Positions 38,951 through 48,860 of a stretch of 59,738 bases of DNA are shown here, piece by piece. The position numbers were made by a program, and so were the translations under genes. The DNA is from Amycolatopsis echigonensis (GTDB lineage: Bacteria; Actinomycetota; Actinomycetes; Mycobacteriales; Pseudonocardiaceae), in NCBI RefSeq assembly GCF_014174495.1, contig NZ_JACJHR010000056.1, forward strand, positions 1 to 59,738, in the 5' to 3' direction. The notes beneath the pieces are model-generated. The model had not been told where the DNA came from. It was given only the letters and a program-made list of their open reading frames with translations, and did not search any database. Every line of letters begins with the position of its first letter. The stretch's first letter is position 1.

Positions 38951-40885
38951 GTGTGCGGCCTGCTTGGACTGATCTGCGCGACCGAAAACGACGCCGCGGA
39001 CGCCCGCGGCAGCGTCGGCGCGGCGATGCGCTGCCAGCGCCACCGCGGCCCTGACGAGCAGGACACCTGGGCGGATGCCGAGGTCGTGTACGGCTTCAAC
39101 CGGCTCGCCTTCATCGACGTGGACCACGCGCACCAGCCGCTGGTGTGGGGTCCGCCGGAGGCCCCGGGCCGGTACACGCTGAACTTCAACGGCGAGATCT
39201 ACAACTACCGCGAGCTGCGCGACGAGCTGGCCGAAAAATTCGGTGCGAAATTCGCCACTGAGGGCGACGGCGAGGCGATCGTCGCGGCATATCACTACCT
39301 CGGGGACAAAGCGGTCGAAAAGCTGCGCGGCATGTTCGCCTTCCTGATCTGGGATTCGGCGGAAAAGGTCGTTTTCGGCGCGCGCGACCCGTTCGGCATC
39401 AAACCGCTCTACTACAGCTCCGGCCCGAAGGGCACCGCGTTCTCCAGCGAGAAGAAGAGCCTGCTGGAGCTGTCGGACACGCTCGGCGTCGCGCAGGAGC
39501 TGGACCGCACGGCCCTGCAGCACTACCTGGTCCTGCAGTACGTGCCGGAGCCGGAGTCGCTGCACACCGCGATCCGCCGCGTCGAGTCCGGCACCTCGTT
39601 CCGGCTCTCGCCGGGCGGGAAGCCGGAGTTCACCCGCTACTTCCACCCGAAGTTCGCCGCGAAGCCGGTGAACGGCCAGGCCGAGGCCGACGCCCTGTAC
39701 GAGCGCATCGCCGATGTGATGCGCGACTCGGTCGGCAAGCACATGATCTCCGACCCGGACGTCACGGTCGGCGCGTTCCTCTCCGGCGGCATCGACTCCA
39801 CCGCGACCGCGACGCTCGCCAAGGAGCACAACCCGAACCTCATCGCGTTCACCACCGGGTTCGAGCGCGAGGGCTACTCCGAGGTGGACGTGGCCGCCGA
39901 ATCGGCCGCCGCGATCGGCGTGAAGCACGTGGTCCGCACGGTGTCGGCGGACGAGATGATGGAGGCGCTGCCGCTCATCGTCTGGTACCTGGACGACCCG
40001 GTCGCCGACCCGGCGCTGGTCCCGCTGTGGTTCATCGCGCGCGAGGCCCGCAAGCACGTGAAGGCGGTGCTGTCCGGCGAAGGCGCGGACGAGCTGTTCG
40101 GCGGCTACACGATCTACGGCGAGCCGATTTCGCTGGCCCCGTTCGAGAAGATCCCCGGCAGCGTGCGCAAGCTGCTGGGCAAGGTGTCCACGAAGATTCC
40201 GGAAGGCACCCGGGGCAAGGACCTGCTCCGCCGCGGCGCGCTCCCGCTGGAGGACCGCTACTACGGCAACGCCCGCAACTTCCGCGACGAGCAGCTGCGC
40301 GCCGTGCTGCGGACGTACCAGGAAGGCGTCGGCTTCAAGGACGTCACCGCCCCCTGGTACGACGTCTCCCGCGGCTGGGACCCGGTGGCCCGCATGCAGC
40401 ACGTCGACCTGTACACCTGGCTCCGCGGCGACATCCTGGTCAAAGCGGACAAGGTGACCATGGCGAACTCGCTGGAGCTGCGGGTGCCGTTCCTGGACGC
40501 CGAGGTGTTCAAGGTCGCCGCGTCGATCCCGCTGGACCAGAAGCTCGCGCACGGCACCACGAAGTACGCGCTGCGCCAGGCGCTGGCGAAGATCATCCCC
40601 GGCCACGTGCTGAACCGGAAGAAGCTGGGCTTCCCGGTGCCGATCCGGCTGTGGCTGCGCAACGAGATGTACGACTGGGCGCGCGGCATCATCAACGACT
40701 CGAAGACCGACGAGCTGCTGGACAAGAACGCCGTGCTAGCCCTGCTGGAAGAGCACAAAGCGGGCCAGTTCGACCGCAGCCGCCAACTGTGGGCACTGCT
40801 GGTGTTCATGCTGTGGCACGGCATTTTCGTGGAACACCGCATCAAGCCGGAAATCCCGGAACCGGTCTACCCAGTCAAACTCTGA
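38951..40885 (+). CDS. asnB: Asparagine synthetase B (glutamine-hydrolysing)
   Basis: 644 aa. The N-terminal class II amidotransferase domain begins with the nucleophile Cys2 (VCGLLGLI), with RGPDEQDTW and NFNGEIYNYRELRDEL. The C-terminal AsnB domain has the pyrophosphatase motif SGGIDSTATA and SGEGADELFGGY. In mycobacteria the orthologue beside ctaC affects peptidoglycan amidation and resistance, so mDAP amidation rather than free Asn synthesis is possible. It ends 20 nt before a strong hairpin. Confidence 0.92.
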   Translation: MCGLLGLICATENDAADARGSVGAAMRCQRHRGPDEQDTWADAEVVYGFNRLAFIDVDHAHQPLVWGPPEAPGRYTLNFNGEIYNYRELRDELAEKFGAKFATEGDGEAIVAAYHYLGDKAVEKLRGMFAFLIWDSAEKVVFGARDPFGIKPLYYSSGPKGTAFSSEKKSLLELSDTLGVAQELDRTALQHYLVLQYVPEPESLHTAIRRVESGTSFRLSPGGKPEFTRYFHPKFAAKPVNGQAEADALYERIADVMRDSVGKHMISDPDVTVGAFLSGGIDSTATATLAKEHNPNLIAFTTGFEREGYSEVDVAAESAAAIGVKHVVRTVSADEMMEALPLIVWYLDDPVADPALVPLWFIAREARKHVKAVLSGEGADELFGGYTIYGEPISLAPFEKIPGSVRKLLGKVSTKIPEGTRGKDLLRRGALPLEDRYYGNARNFRDEQLRAVLRTYQEGVGFKDVTAPWYDVSRGWDPVARMQHVDLYTWLRGDILVKADKVTMANSLELRVPFLDAEVFKVAASIPLDQKLAHGTTKYALRQALAKIIPGHVLNRKKLGFPVPIRLWLRNEMYDWARGIINDSKTDELLDKNAVLALLEEHKAGQFDRSRQLWALLVFMLWHGIFVEHRIKPEIPEPVYPVKL

Positions 40886-40905
40886 CGACCAGCCCCCCGC
40901 ACCGC

Positions 40906-40949
40906 CCAATGTGGCGTTGGGCGCACTAACTCACCCAACGCCACATTGG
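40906..40949. terminator. 16-bp-arm hairpin after asnB
   Basis: ccaatgtggcgttggg - 12 nt - cccaacgccacattgg, perfect arms. Probable terminator of asnB. A one-mismatch copy of the right arm alone is at 12190-12205 beside the other full-length hairpin element, so the two sequences travel or evolve together. Confidence 0.8.
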
Positions 40950-40972
40950 CGCGCCAACCCCGCACCAGCAAA

Positions 40973-41172
40973 ACCACCGCCGACGCACCCAACCAGCGGT
41001 GCACCCACACCACCCCCGCACCCCGATACGAAGCCAAGCTGCGGACGGCGGGTGTTTGTCAAGGCATCTTTCCCGCCTTGACAAACACCCGCCGTCCGTC
41101 AGCACAATCAAGCTTCGGGGTGCCCCCACGCACCACCCGGGCGCACTGTCGCCGCCAGGCGACGAGCCACCC
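40973..41172. repeat. Copy 3 of the hairpin intergenic element
   Basis: Same layout as copy 2: gcaccccgatacgaagcc, then a perfect 23-bp stem (41043-41065 with 41075-41097) around atctttccc, then agcttcggggtgccc and gtcgcc-gcca-ggcgac (41148-41163). The stem differs from copy 2 at four positions, and all four are compensated on the other arm. The element ends just before the adenosine kinase stop at 41174. It fills most of the 288-bp asnB/kinase gap. Confidence 0.9.
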
Positions 41173-41173
41173 C

Positions 41174-42163
41174 TCAACCAGGCAAAACCGCCGAAATCTC
41201 CTCAGCCGCCTCCGGACCGAACGCCTCCCCCAACCGGCTCAGCGCCCCCGTCCGCTCCAGCCGCCACTCCTGCGTCCCCACCGTCTCCAGCACGAGCACC
41301 GCGATCAAACACCCCAGCTGCGCCGCCCGCTCCAAGCTCAGCCCGCCGTCGATCGCGGCGAGGAAGCCGGCCCGGAACCCGTCCCCGACCCCGGTCGGAT
41401 CCGCCTTCCCGCGCTCCGGAACCGCCCCGATCTGCAGCGCGGTCCCGTCCCGACCGACGATCTCCACGCCCTTCTCGCCCAGCGTGGTGATCCGCAGCCC
41501 GACGCGCTCCAGCACGTCCGCCTCGGTCCAGCCGGTCTTCTGCAGCAGCAACTCCCACTCGTAATCGTTGCTGAACAGGTACTTCGCGCCCTCGACGAAG
41601 GAGCGCACCTGCGCCCCGTCCATGCGGGCGAGCTGTTGCGACGGGTCGACGGCGAACGTGTAGCCGCGCTGACGGCATTCCTGCGCGTGCCGGACCATGC
41701 CCTCGGGGTCGTCCGGGCTGATCAGCACCAGTCCGAGCCCGCCGACGCGGTCGGAGATGGGGCCCAGTTCGATGTTGCGGGACTCGGCCATCGCGCCGGC
41801 GTAGAACGTCGCGATCTGGCACATGTCCTCGTCGGTGGTGCACACGAAGCGCGCGGTGTGCGCGACCTCGGACACCAGCACGCCCGAGGTGTCGACGCCG
41901 TGCCGCTGCAGCCACGACTGGTAGTCGGCCCAGTCCTGGCCCACGGCTCCGACGAGCACCGGCTGCACGCCGAGCACGCCGAGGCCGAAGGCGATGTTCG
42001 CGCCGATGCCGCCGCGGCGCACGACGAGGTCGTCGGCGAGGAAGCTCAACGACACCCGGTGCAGCTGCTCGGCGACGAGCTGCTCGGCGAACCTCCCCGG
42101 GAAGTGCATCAGATGGTCCGTCGCGATGCTGCCCGACACGGCGATCCTGGGCTTGTCTGCCAC
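41174..42163 (-). CDS. adoK: PfkB-family adenosine kinase
   Basis: 329 aa. Ribokinase fold: N-terminal IAVSGSIATDHLMHFPGRF, GGIGANIAFGLGVLG (substrate-binding glycines) and the ATP/anion-hole motif DPTGVGDGFRAGFLA with the catalytic Asp. The position after asnB matches Rv2202c, an adenosine kinase of this family, so adenosine is the likely substrate. A related sugar kinase remains possible. Divergent from the 42310 small gene. Confidence 0.82.
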   Translation of the reverse strand: MADKPRIAVSGSIATDHLMHFPGRFAEQLVAEQLHRVSLSFLADDLVVRRGGIGANIAFGLGVLGVQPVLVGAVGQDWADYQSWLQRHGVDTSGVLVSEVAHTARFVCTTDEDMCQIATFYAGAMAESRNIELGPISDRVGGLGLVLISPDDPEGMVRHAQECRQRGYTFAVDPSQQLARMDGAQVRSFVEGAKYLFSNDYEWELLLQKTGWTEADVLERVGLRITTLGEKGVEIVGRDGTALQIGAVPERGKADPTGVGDGFRAGFLAAIDGGLSLERAAQLGCLIAVLVLETVGTQEWRLERTGALSRLGEAFGPEAAEEISAVLPG

Positions 42164-42309
42164 CGGTTCTCCTCACGAGGTGGATGAGCTGTCGTTTTCG
42201 CGCCCTGACGCAAGTTACCCGCTGGTCATGACCCTTCCGGGTATTTTCCGCGCCACGTTCCGACACTACCGGCCGGTACTCGTTTCCCGTTCGCATCCGG
42301 CTCAATAGC

Positions 42310-42504
42310 GTGGCATCCGTGAACCTCGCGACCGAACCGGAAACCATCGGCGACCTGATCGCCGACTGCGCCCATCTTCCGTCCGCGCTGCGGCCCGAGC
42401 GCCCCGCCGACCAGGCCCGGCTGCCGCGCCCGCGGGCCGCACAGCCGTGGTCGGTCGACGACGCCTGCCACGCGCAGGTCGCCGACCTCGACGCTTACGT
42501 CTGA
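42310..42504 (+). CDS. Small hypothetical protein
   Basis: 64 aa (or 61 from the internal GTG). Almost every third codon position is G or C, unlike random frames here, which supports coding. The product begins VNLATEPETIGDLIADCAHLP and ends WSVDDACHAQVADLDAYV, with two Cys. No family recognised. It is followed by a strong terminator. Confidence 0.5.
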   Translation: MASVNLATEPETIGDLIADCAHLPSALRPERPADQARLPRPRAAQPWSVDDACHAQVADLDAYV

Positions 42505-42548
42505 GCCGGCGCACCGCGGCAGCCGAACGTCCTGAGCCCGGAAACGAG

Positions 42549-42582
42549 AACGGGCCCCAGCGCAGACGCGCCGGGGCCCGTT
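42549..42582. terminator. Bidirectional terminator before erpA
   Basis: aacgggcccc - 14 nt - ggggcccgtt, a perfect 10-bp GC-rich stem between the convergent small gene and erpA. Confidence 0.8.
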
Positions 42583-42595
42583 GTCGGCTCTGGGC

Positions 42596-42973
42596 TCAGT
42601 GGAAGCTGTCGCCGCAGGCGCAGGAGCCCGTGGCGTTCGGGTTGTCGATCGTGAAGCCCTGCTTCTCGATGGTGTCGACGAAGTCGATCACGGCCTCGGA
42701 CACGTACGGCGCGCTCATCCGGTCCACGGCGACCCGCAAGCCGTCGAAGTCGCGGAACAGGTCGCCGTCGAGCGTGCGCTCGTCGAAGAACAGCTGGTAG
42801 CGCAGGCCAGCGCAGCCGCCGGGCTGCACGGCGATGCGCAGGTGCATGTCGTCGCGGCCCTCCTGTTCGAGCAGCGCCTTCGCCTTGGCGGCCGCGGCGT
42901 CGGTCAACGTCACGCCGTGGGTCTCCTCGGCGGTCTCGGCCGCAGCCGCACCGGTCTGCTCAGCGGTCGTCAT
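42596..42973 (-). CDS. erpA: HesB/IscA-type iron-sulfur cluster insertion protein
   Basis: 125 aa. A-type carrier delivering [Fe-S] clusters to apo-proteins. The three conserved cysteines are in GGCAGLRYQ and the C-terminal SCACGDSF. The body VTLTDAAAAKAKALLEQEG and SEAVIDFVDTIEKQGFTIDNPNA is typical. I use ATG 42973 (MTTAEQTG) because the upstream extension is not family-like. Synteny matches Rv2204c. Confidence 0.9.
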   Translation of the reverse strand: MTTAEQTGAAAAETAEETHGVTLTDAAAAKAKALLEQEGRDDMHLRIAVQPGGCAGLRYQLFFDERTLDGDLFRDFDGLRVAVDRMSAPYVSEAVIDFVDTIEKQGFTIDNPNATGSCACGDSFH

Positions 42974-43116
42974 GGCACTCCCTCTTGGTCGAACTCGCTG
43001 CGGGTACATCTCGTGTCCTAGGCACAACACGGGACTCGCCCGATCTGTTCCCCTCCATCGTCGCATATGGAACGACCTGGTGAACAAAGCCGTGACGCCT
43101 GCAATACCCTGGTGAG

Positions 43117-43776
43117 GTGAGGTTCCTGCGCCGAAGCACCACTGACCCCGCCGCCGACGAGTCCGCGGCCGAGACCGCCGCCGACGATTCCGCGGTCACG
43201 AGCAAGTCGTACACGCCGGGCAAGGGCAAGGCGACGCCGAAGCGGCGCGAGGCCGAGGGGCGCAAGCGCGGACCGGTCGCGCCGCCGCCCACCTCGATGC
43301 GCGAGGCGATGAAGCGCAACAAGGAACTGCGCAAGGCCAATCCGGTCAGCAAGGAAGAGCGCAGGGAAGCCGCCCGGCAGCGCCGCGAGCGGATGATGTC
43401 GGGCGACGACAAGTACCTGCCGCCGCGCGACAAGGGCCCGGTCAAGGCGTATGTCCGCGACCTGGTCGACTCCCGGCGGAACATCCTCGGCCTGTTCATG
43501 CCGCTGGCGATCCTGGTGTTCCTCGCGCTGCTGGTGCCCGCGCCGGCGGTGCAGCAGTACATCACCCTGGTCTGCATGGCGATGCTGCTGGTCATGGCCA
43601 TCGAGGGCTTCGTGAACGGCCGCAAGATCTCGAAGCTGGTCCGCGAGCGCTTCCCGAAGGAGCCGCCGGCGGCCACGCGGGGCGTCGGCTGGTACGCGTT
43701 CGTCCGGGCGAGCCAGATCCGGAAGCTGCGGGTCCCGAAGCCGCGGCTGAAGGCCGGGGACCCGATCCCGAACTGA
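43117..43776 (+). CDS. DUF3043 membrane protein
   Basis: 219 aa. A long basic cytoplasmic N-terminus (residues 1-115; PGKGKATPKRREAEGRKRGPV, then many Lys/Arg), two closely spaced membrane helices (about 125-165: ILGLFMPLAILVFLALLVP and YITLVCMAMLLVMAIEGF) and a basic tail. This is the actinobacterial DUF3043 family of unknown role. The start is GTG at 43117. Confidence 0.85.
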   Translation: MRFLRRSTTDPAADESAAETAADDSAVTSKSYTPGKGKATPKRREAEGRKRGPVAPPPTSMREAMKRNKELRKANPVSKEERREAARQRRERMMSGDDKYLPPRDKGPVKAYVRDLVDSRRNILGLFMPLAILVFLALLVPAPAVQQYITLVCMAMLLVMAIEGFVNGRKISKLVRERFPKEPPAATRGVGWYAFVRASQIRKLRVPKPRLKAGDPIPN

Positions 43777-43830
43777 GCCGTGCGGCACACGGGTCGTTAG
43801 CCTCGCGAACGAAACGTTTACGCTGTCGGC

Positions 43831-44820
43831 ATGGAGTTTCGACGTCTCGGCCGCAGCGGCCTCAACATCAGTGAGATCTCCTACGGCAACTGGCTGACCC
43901 ACGGGTCCCAGGTCGAGGAGGACCAGGCGCAGGCCTGCATCAAGGCGGCGCTCGACGCGGGCATCACGACCTTCGACACGGCTGACGTCTACGCCAACAC
44001 CGCCGCGGAGTCGGTGCTCGGGCGCGGGCTCAAGGGCCAGCGCCGGGAGAGCCTGGAGATCTTCACCAAGGTCTTCTGGCCGACCGGCCCGAAGGGCCCG
44101 AACGACAAGGGCCTCTCGCGCAAGCACATCCTCGAGTCGGCGAACGCGTCGCTGAAGCGGCTCGGCACCGACTACGTCGACCTCTACCAAGCGCACCGTT
44201 TCGACCGCACGGTGCCGCTGGAAGAGACGATGCAGGCGTTCGCCGACCTGGTCCGCCAGGGCAAGGCGCTCTACATCGGCGTCTCGGAGTGGAACGCCGA
44301 GCAGATCGCCCGCGGCGCGGCGCTCGCCCGCGAGCTGAAGATCCCGTTCGTGTCGAACCAGCCGCAGTACTCGATGCTGTGGCGGGTCATCGAGGCGCAG
44401 GTCGTGCCCGCTTCCGAGCGCGAGGGGCTGAGCCAGATCGTCTGGTCGCCGGTGGCGCAGGGCGTGCTGACCGGCAAGTACAAGGTGGGCCAGCCGCTGC
44501 CCGCCGGTTCGCGCGCGACCGACGAGAACGGCGGCGCGAACATGGTGAAGCGCTTCCTCGACGAGAAGACCCTCACCGCGGTCGCGAAGCTGGAGCCGCT
44601 GGCCGCCGACGCCGGTCTGTCGATGGCGCAGCTGGCTGTCGCGTGGGTGCTGCAGAACCCGAACGTCGCGTCGGCGATCATCGGGGCCTCGCGTCCGGAG
44701 CAGGTCTACGACAACGTCAAGGCCTCCGGCGTGAAGCTCGAGCCGGAGCTGCTCACGGCGATCGACGAGGCGCTGGGCGACGTCGTGGTCACCGACCCGG
44801 CGCTCACCGTCTCCCCCTGA
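43831..44820 (+). CDS. Aldo/keto reductase
   Basis: 329 aa TIM-barrel NADPH oxidoreductase resembling the Kv-beta/YghZ group. Catalytic tetrad visible: Asp in TFDTADVY, Tyr in DVYANTAAESVLG, Lys in IFTKVFWP and His in YQAHRFD; the cofactor region is IIGASRPEQVYDNV. The start is ATG 43831 (MEFRRLGRSGLNISEISYGNW). The substrate is unknown. Its stop codon directly abuts the ispD stop on the other strand. Confidence 0.9.
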   Translation: MEFRRLGRSGLNISEISYGNWLTHGSQVEEDQAQACIKAALDAGITTFDTADVYANTAAESVLGRGLKGQRRESLEIFTKVFWPTGPKGPNDKGLSRKHILESANASLKRLGTDYVDLYQAHRFDRTVPLEETMQAFADLVRQGKALYIGVSEWNAEQIARGAALARELKIPFVSNQPQYSMLWRVIEAQVVPASEREGLSQIVWSPVAQGVLTGKYKVGQPLPAGSRATDENGGANMVKRFLDEKTLTAVAKLEPLAADAGLSMAQLAVAWVLQNPNVASAIIGASRPEQVYDNVKASGVKLEPELLTAIDEALGDVVVTDPALTVSP

Positions 44821-45513
44821 TCAGCGCAGCAGAAACCGTTCCGCCACCGCGAGGTCGTGCGGATAGGTGATCTTCACGTTCTCCGCGCTGCCGGGCACCC
44901 ACCGCACCGGCAGCGCGGAGAACCGCTCCATGCACGAAGCCGTGTCGGTGCCGAGAAACCCTTCCGCGGCAGCCTGTTCGTACGCCGCGAGCAGCGGTCG
45001 CGCCCGGAAGCCCTGCGGGGTCTGGACCCGGATCGCGCCCGGCAGCGGGCCCGCGACCGTGTCCGGTCCGGCCATCGAGACGACGTCGTCCGCGGCCAGG
45101 CCCGGCACCGCTCCCCCGTCTTCGCGGGTCCGCTCCAGCACCGCGGAGATCAGTTCCGGCTTCACCAGCGGACGGGCCCCGTCGTGCAGCAGCACCGAAT
45201 CCACTGTCCCGTCGGCGATCCGCGGCGCGAGATGGCGCAGCGCGTTCAGCTCGGAAGCCTGCCGCGTCGGGCCGCCGGTCACGATCTCCACCGGAACGGG
45301 CAGTTCGGCCACCACTTCCTCGGCCAGCGGCGCGTCCTCGGGCCGGATCACCAGCACCAGGACGCCGATCCCGGGCGCGGCGGCGAACGCGTCCAGCGAC
45401 CACGCCACCACGCGCCGGCCCGCGACCGGCAGGTAGACCTTGTTCAGCGCGGCCCCGACCCGGGTCCCCGCACCACTGGCCAGCACGACCCCGGCCGCCG
45501 TCGATTCCCGCAC
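44821..45513 (-). CDS. ispD: IspD-family 2-C-methyl-D-erythritol 4-phosphate cytidylyltransferase
   Basis: 230 aa. CTP-binding motif VVLASGAGTRVGAALNKVYLPVAG at the N-terminus, GARPLVKPELISAVLE and a TPQGFRARPLLAAYE plus GTDTASCMERF block, all IspD-like. Makes CDP-methylerythritol in the MEP pathway. It is not next to ispF or carD, where actinobacterial ispD is often found, so a paralogue or a polyol-phosphate cytidylyltransferase is possible. The start is GTG 45513; the long upstream extension is not family-like. Divergent from cobT. Confidence 0.8.
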   Translation of the reverse strand: MRESTAAGVVLASGAGTRVGAALNKVYLPVAGRRVVAWSLDAFAAAPGIGVLVLVIRPEDAPLAEEVVAELPVPVEIVTGGPTRQASELNALRHLAPRIADGTVDSVLLHDGARPLVKPELISAVLERTREDGGAVPGLAADDVVSMAGPDTVAGPLPGAIRVQTPQGFRARPLLAAYEQAAAEGFLGTDTASCMERFSALPVRWVPGSAENVKITYPHDLAVAERFLLR

Positions 45514-45592
45514 GCCGACCGACCCTAAGGGCCCGGTCCGGCCGACGGTAGGTTGGGCGCCGGGACTCCCCGCGGCGAAAGGAAACCTGGCT

Positions 45593-46663
45593 GTGGACAC
45601 CGGCGAAACGGGCATCGAGTTCGGCGAGATCGAACCGCCGAGCGAGCAGGCCCGGTCGGGCGCGATCGCGCTGCACGACAAGCTCGTCAAACCGGCCGGC
45701 TCGCTCGGGCGGCTCGAGGAGCTGGGCGTGTGGATCGCCTCGTGCCAGGGCCAGGCGCCGCCGCGGCCGTTCACCCGGCCGCGCGTCGTCGTGTTCGCCG
45801 GCGATCACGGCATCGCGAAGAAGGGCGTCTCGGCGTATCCGCAGGAGGTCACGTCGCAGCTCGTCGGGACCATGCTGACCGGCGGCGCGGCGATCAACGT
45901 CCTCGCCGCGGCGGCGGGCGCGGGCGTGCGCGTGGTCGACATGGCCGTGGACACCGAGGAATCCGCGATGCGGTCGATCGGCGAGTTCAAGGTGCGCCGT
46001 GGTTCCGGCTCGATCGACGTCGAGGACGCGCTCACCGACGCCGAGGTACGAGCCGCGGTCAACGCCGGCCGGACGATCGCCGACGCCGAAGTCGACGGCG
46101 GCGCGGACCTGCTGATCGCGGGCGACCTCGGGATCGGCAACAGCACCCCGGCGTCGGTGCTGGTCGCGGCGCTGACCGGCAGCGAGCCGGTCGCCGTGGT
46201 GGGCCGGGGTTCGGGCATCGACGACAACACCTGGATGCGCAAAGCCGCCGCGGTCCGCGACGCACTGCGCCGGGCCCGCGCGGTACTGGCCGACCCCCTC
46301 GCGCTGCTGCGGACGTCCTCGGGCGCGGACATCGCCGCGATGACGGGCTTTCTCGCGCAGGCAGCGGTCCGCCGCACCCCGGTCGTGCTCGACGGACTCG
46401 TGGTCTGCTCGGCCGCGCTCGTCGCCGAAGAACTCGCCCCCGGCGCCCGCCGCTGGTGGATGTCCGGGCAGCTCACCGGCGAACCCGCGCACGCCCTCGC
46501 GCTGGAACACCTCGACCTCGGGGCGCTGCTCGACCTCGACGTCCGCCTTGGCGAAGGCACCGGTGCCGTCACCGCACTCCCGCTGCTGATGATGGCCAGC
46601 CGCGTGCTCGCGGAAATGACCACCCACGAGCAGTCCGGCGTATCCGGCCCGCTCACGTCCTGA
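45593..46663 (+). CDS. cobT: Nicotinate-nucleotide--dimethylbenzimidazole phosphoribosyltransferase
   Basis: 356 aa. Makes alpha-ribazole phosphate for the lower ligand of cobalamin. Signatures are LDKL-like HDKLVKPAGSLGRLEELG, VVFAGDHGIAKKGVSAYPQEVT, GDLGIGNSTPAS and GLVVCSAALVAEELAPGA. The GTG at 45593 follows AAAGGA; the frame extends upstream through non-coding sequence. cobS and other cobalamin genes are not in the window. It converges on ilvE with a palindrome between. Confidence 0.92.
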   Translation: MDTGETGIEFGEIEPPSEQARSGAIALHDKLVKPAGSLGRLEELGVWIASCQGQAPPRPFTRPRVVVFAGDHGIAKKGVSAYPQEVTSQLVGTMLTGGAAINVLAAAAGAGVRVVDMAVDTEESAMRSIGEFKVRRGSGSIDVEDALTDAEVRAAVNAGRTIADAEVDGGADLLIAGDLGIGNSTPASVLVAALTGSEPVAVVGRGSGIDDNTWMRKAAAVRDALRRARAVLADPLALLRTSSGADIAAMTGFLAQAAVRRTPVVLDGLVVCSAALVAEELAPGARRWWMSGQLTGEPAHALALEHLDLGALLDLDVRLGEGTGAVTALPLLMMASRVLAEMTTHEQSGVSGPLTS

Positions 46664-46666
46664 TAG

Positions 46667-46717
46667 CCGTGAAGGGCTCCTTGCGGGAATCAGATTCCCG
46701 CAAGGAGCCCTTCACGG
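46667..46717. repeat. 51-bp perfect palindrome between convergent cobT and ilvE
   Basis: 25-bp perfect arms (ccgtgaagggctccttgcgg...) around a single central a (46692). Same family as 35305-35359. The arm differs by one base (ttgcggg versus ttgaggg) and the opposite arm carries the matching change. It begins 3 nt after the cobT stop and ends 12 nt before the ilvE stop, so it is probably a bidirectional terminator. Confidence 0.9.
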
Positions 46718-46729
46718 ACAGCTAGAGCG

Positions 46730-47833
<1,104 letters not shown>

Positions 47834-47929
47834 GCATAAACGATAGCGCTTGGTCGGAAGCACGTTAGTCGGAAGTCCTGTGGTTTCACTCGCCGCACAG
47901 ACCCGCGCTCGCAGCGTCACCCCACTACG

Positions 47930-48232
47930 ATGAACGCTGTGAGCACTCAACCAGCACGCCAGGCCGGGGCCGGGGCCGGGCCGGACGTCAAGACCTTCGG
48001 CACCGCCGCCCTGCTGACCTTCGGTGCCGGGCTGCTCGGGATGGTCGGCTGGGGCCTGCTTTCGAGCGGGTTCGGCTTCTTCCTCGGCCTCGTAGTCGCC
48101 GGCTTCGGCATCTACTGGTGGAAGAACCTGCACGGCAGGGTGATCGCGAAGGACCTGCCGACCAAATCGGTGGTGATCCTGCTCGTCGTCGACATCGTGC
48201 TGTTCGGCGCGCTGGTCCTGCTGGCCCAGTAG
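47930..48232 (+). CDS. Small integral membrane protein
   Basis: 100 aa with three predicted membrane helices (about 24-44, 46-64 and 78-99) and a short Gly/Ala-rich N-terminus. The loop WWKNLHGRVIAKDLPTKS is positively charged. No known family assigned. The start may be ATG 47930 or GTG 47939. It converges on the DUF402 gene with 1 nt between stops. Confidence 0.7.
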   Translation: MNAVSTQPARQAGAGAGPDVKTFGTAALLTFGAGLLGMVGWGLLSSGFGFFLGLVVAGFGIYWWKNLHGRVIAKDLPTKSVVILLVVDIVLFGALVLLAQ

Positions 48233-48233
48233 G

Positions 48234-48860
48234 TCAGCACAGTCCGGCGGGCAGCGCCGGCGCGGGCCAGTCCGGATCCGGCCGGAAATCGGTGTGCGTG
48301 CCGTCGAACGGGTACGCGCCCCGCTCGGCCAGCGCGCCCAGCCGTTCACCCTCGGCGCGCAGCTGGTCAAGGTCGGCCTCGGTGAGCCGCCCCGCCTCGA
48401 CAGCCGCCTCCGCTTCGTCCTCGTCCTTCCACTTCCAGCCCGCGCCCGGCGTCACGACCAGGTCGAGAATGCCGTCGATCCGGTCCGGGCCGGTTTCGGT
48501 GCGCCCGCGCGGCACCTCGAGGTTCACGTACCAATCGCGGAACCGGCCGTCCGCCTCGAAAAACCACCACACCGACGACCAGGCCCGGTCCGGAATCAGC
48601 CGCAGCGTCGAGGTGCCGTGCCAGACGTCCGGCACGCACACGCGCGGCTCGCGAAACCGTTGTCCCAGCGGCGCTTCCCGGAGAGTCCGGCCGTCCGCGA
48701 GCCTGCTGCCGACGATCGGCGTGCCGAGCGGGAGCCAGCCGAGCAGCGTCTCGCCGTCGTCGGAGATCACGCGCAGCGGATGATGCTGGCCGATGCTGCC
48801 GTCCGGGCGGACGAAACGTTCGACGACTGTCTGTCCCGGCGCCCAGCGGTGCTCAGTCAT
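48234..48860 (-). CDS. DUF402 family protein (FomD-like nucleoside diphosphatase fold)
   Basis: 208 aa. DUF402 signatures: LRLIPDRAWSSVWWFFEADGRFRDWYVNLEVP and DGILDLVVTPGAGWKWKDEDE with clustered acidic residues that would bind divalent metal. Related proteins hydrolyse nucleoside phosphates; the actual substrate is unknown. ATG 48860 (MTEHRWAPGQTVVERF) is preferred; it overlaps the end of the upstream membrane-protein gene by 8 nt. Confidence 0.82.
   Translation of the reverse strand: MTEHRWAPGQTVVERFVRPDGSIGQHHPLRVISDDGETLLGWLPLGTPIVGSRLADGRTLREAPLGQRFREPRVCVPDVWHGTSTLRLIPDRAWSSVWWFFEADGRFRDWYVNLEVPRGRTETGPDRIDGILDLVVTPGAGWKWKDEDEAEAAVEAGRLTEADLDQLRAEGERLGALAERGAYPFDGTHTDFRPDPDWPAPALPAGLC

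Noticed and set aside
45514..45592. Possible cobalamin riboswitch before cobT
   Set aside because: Only 79 bases separate cobT from ispD, too short for the riboswitch, and no B12-box is visible.
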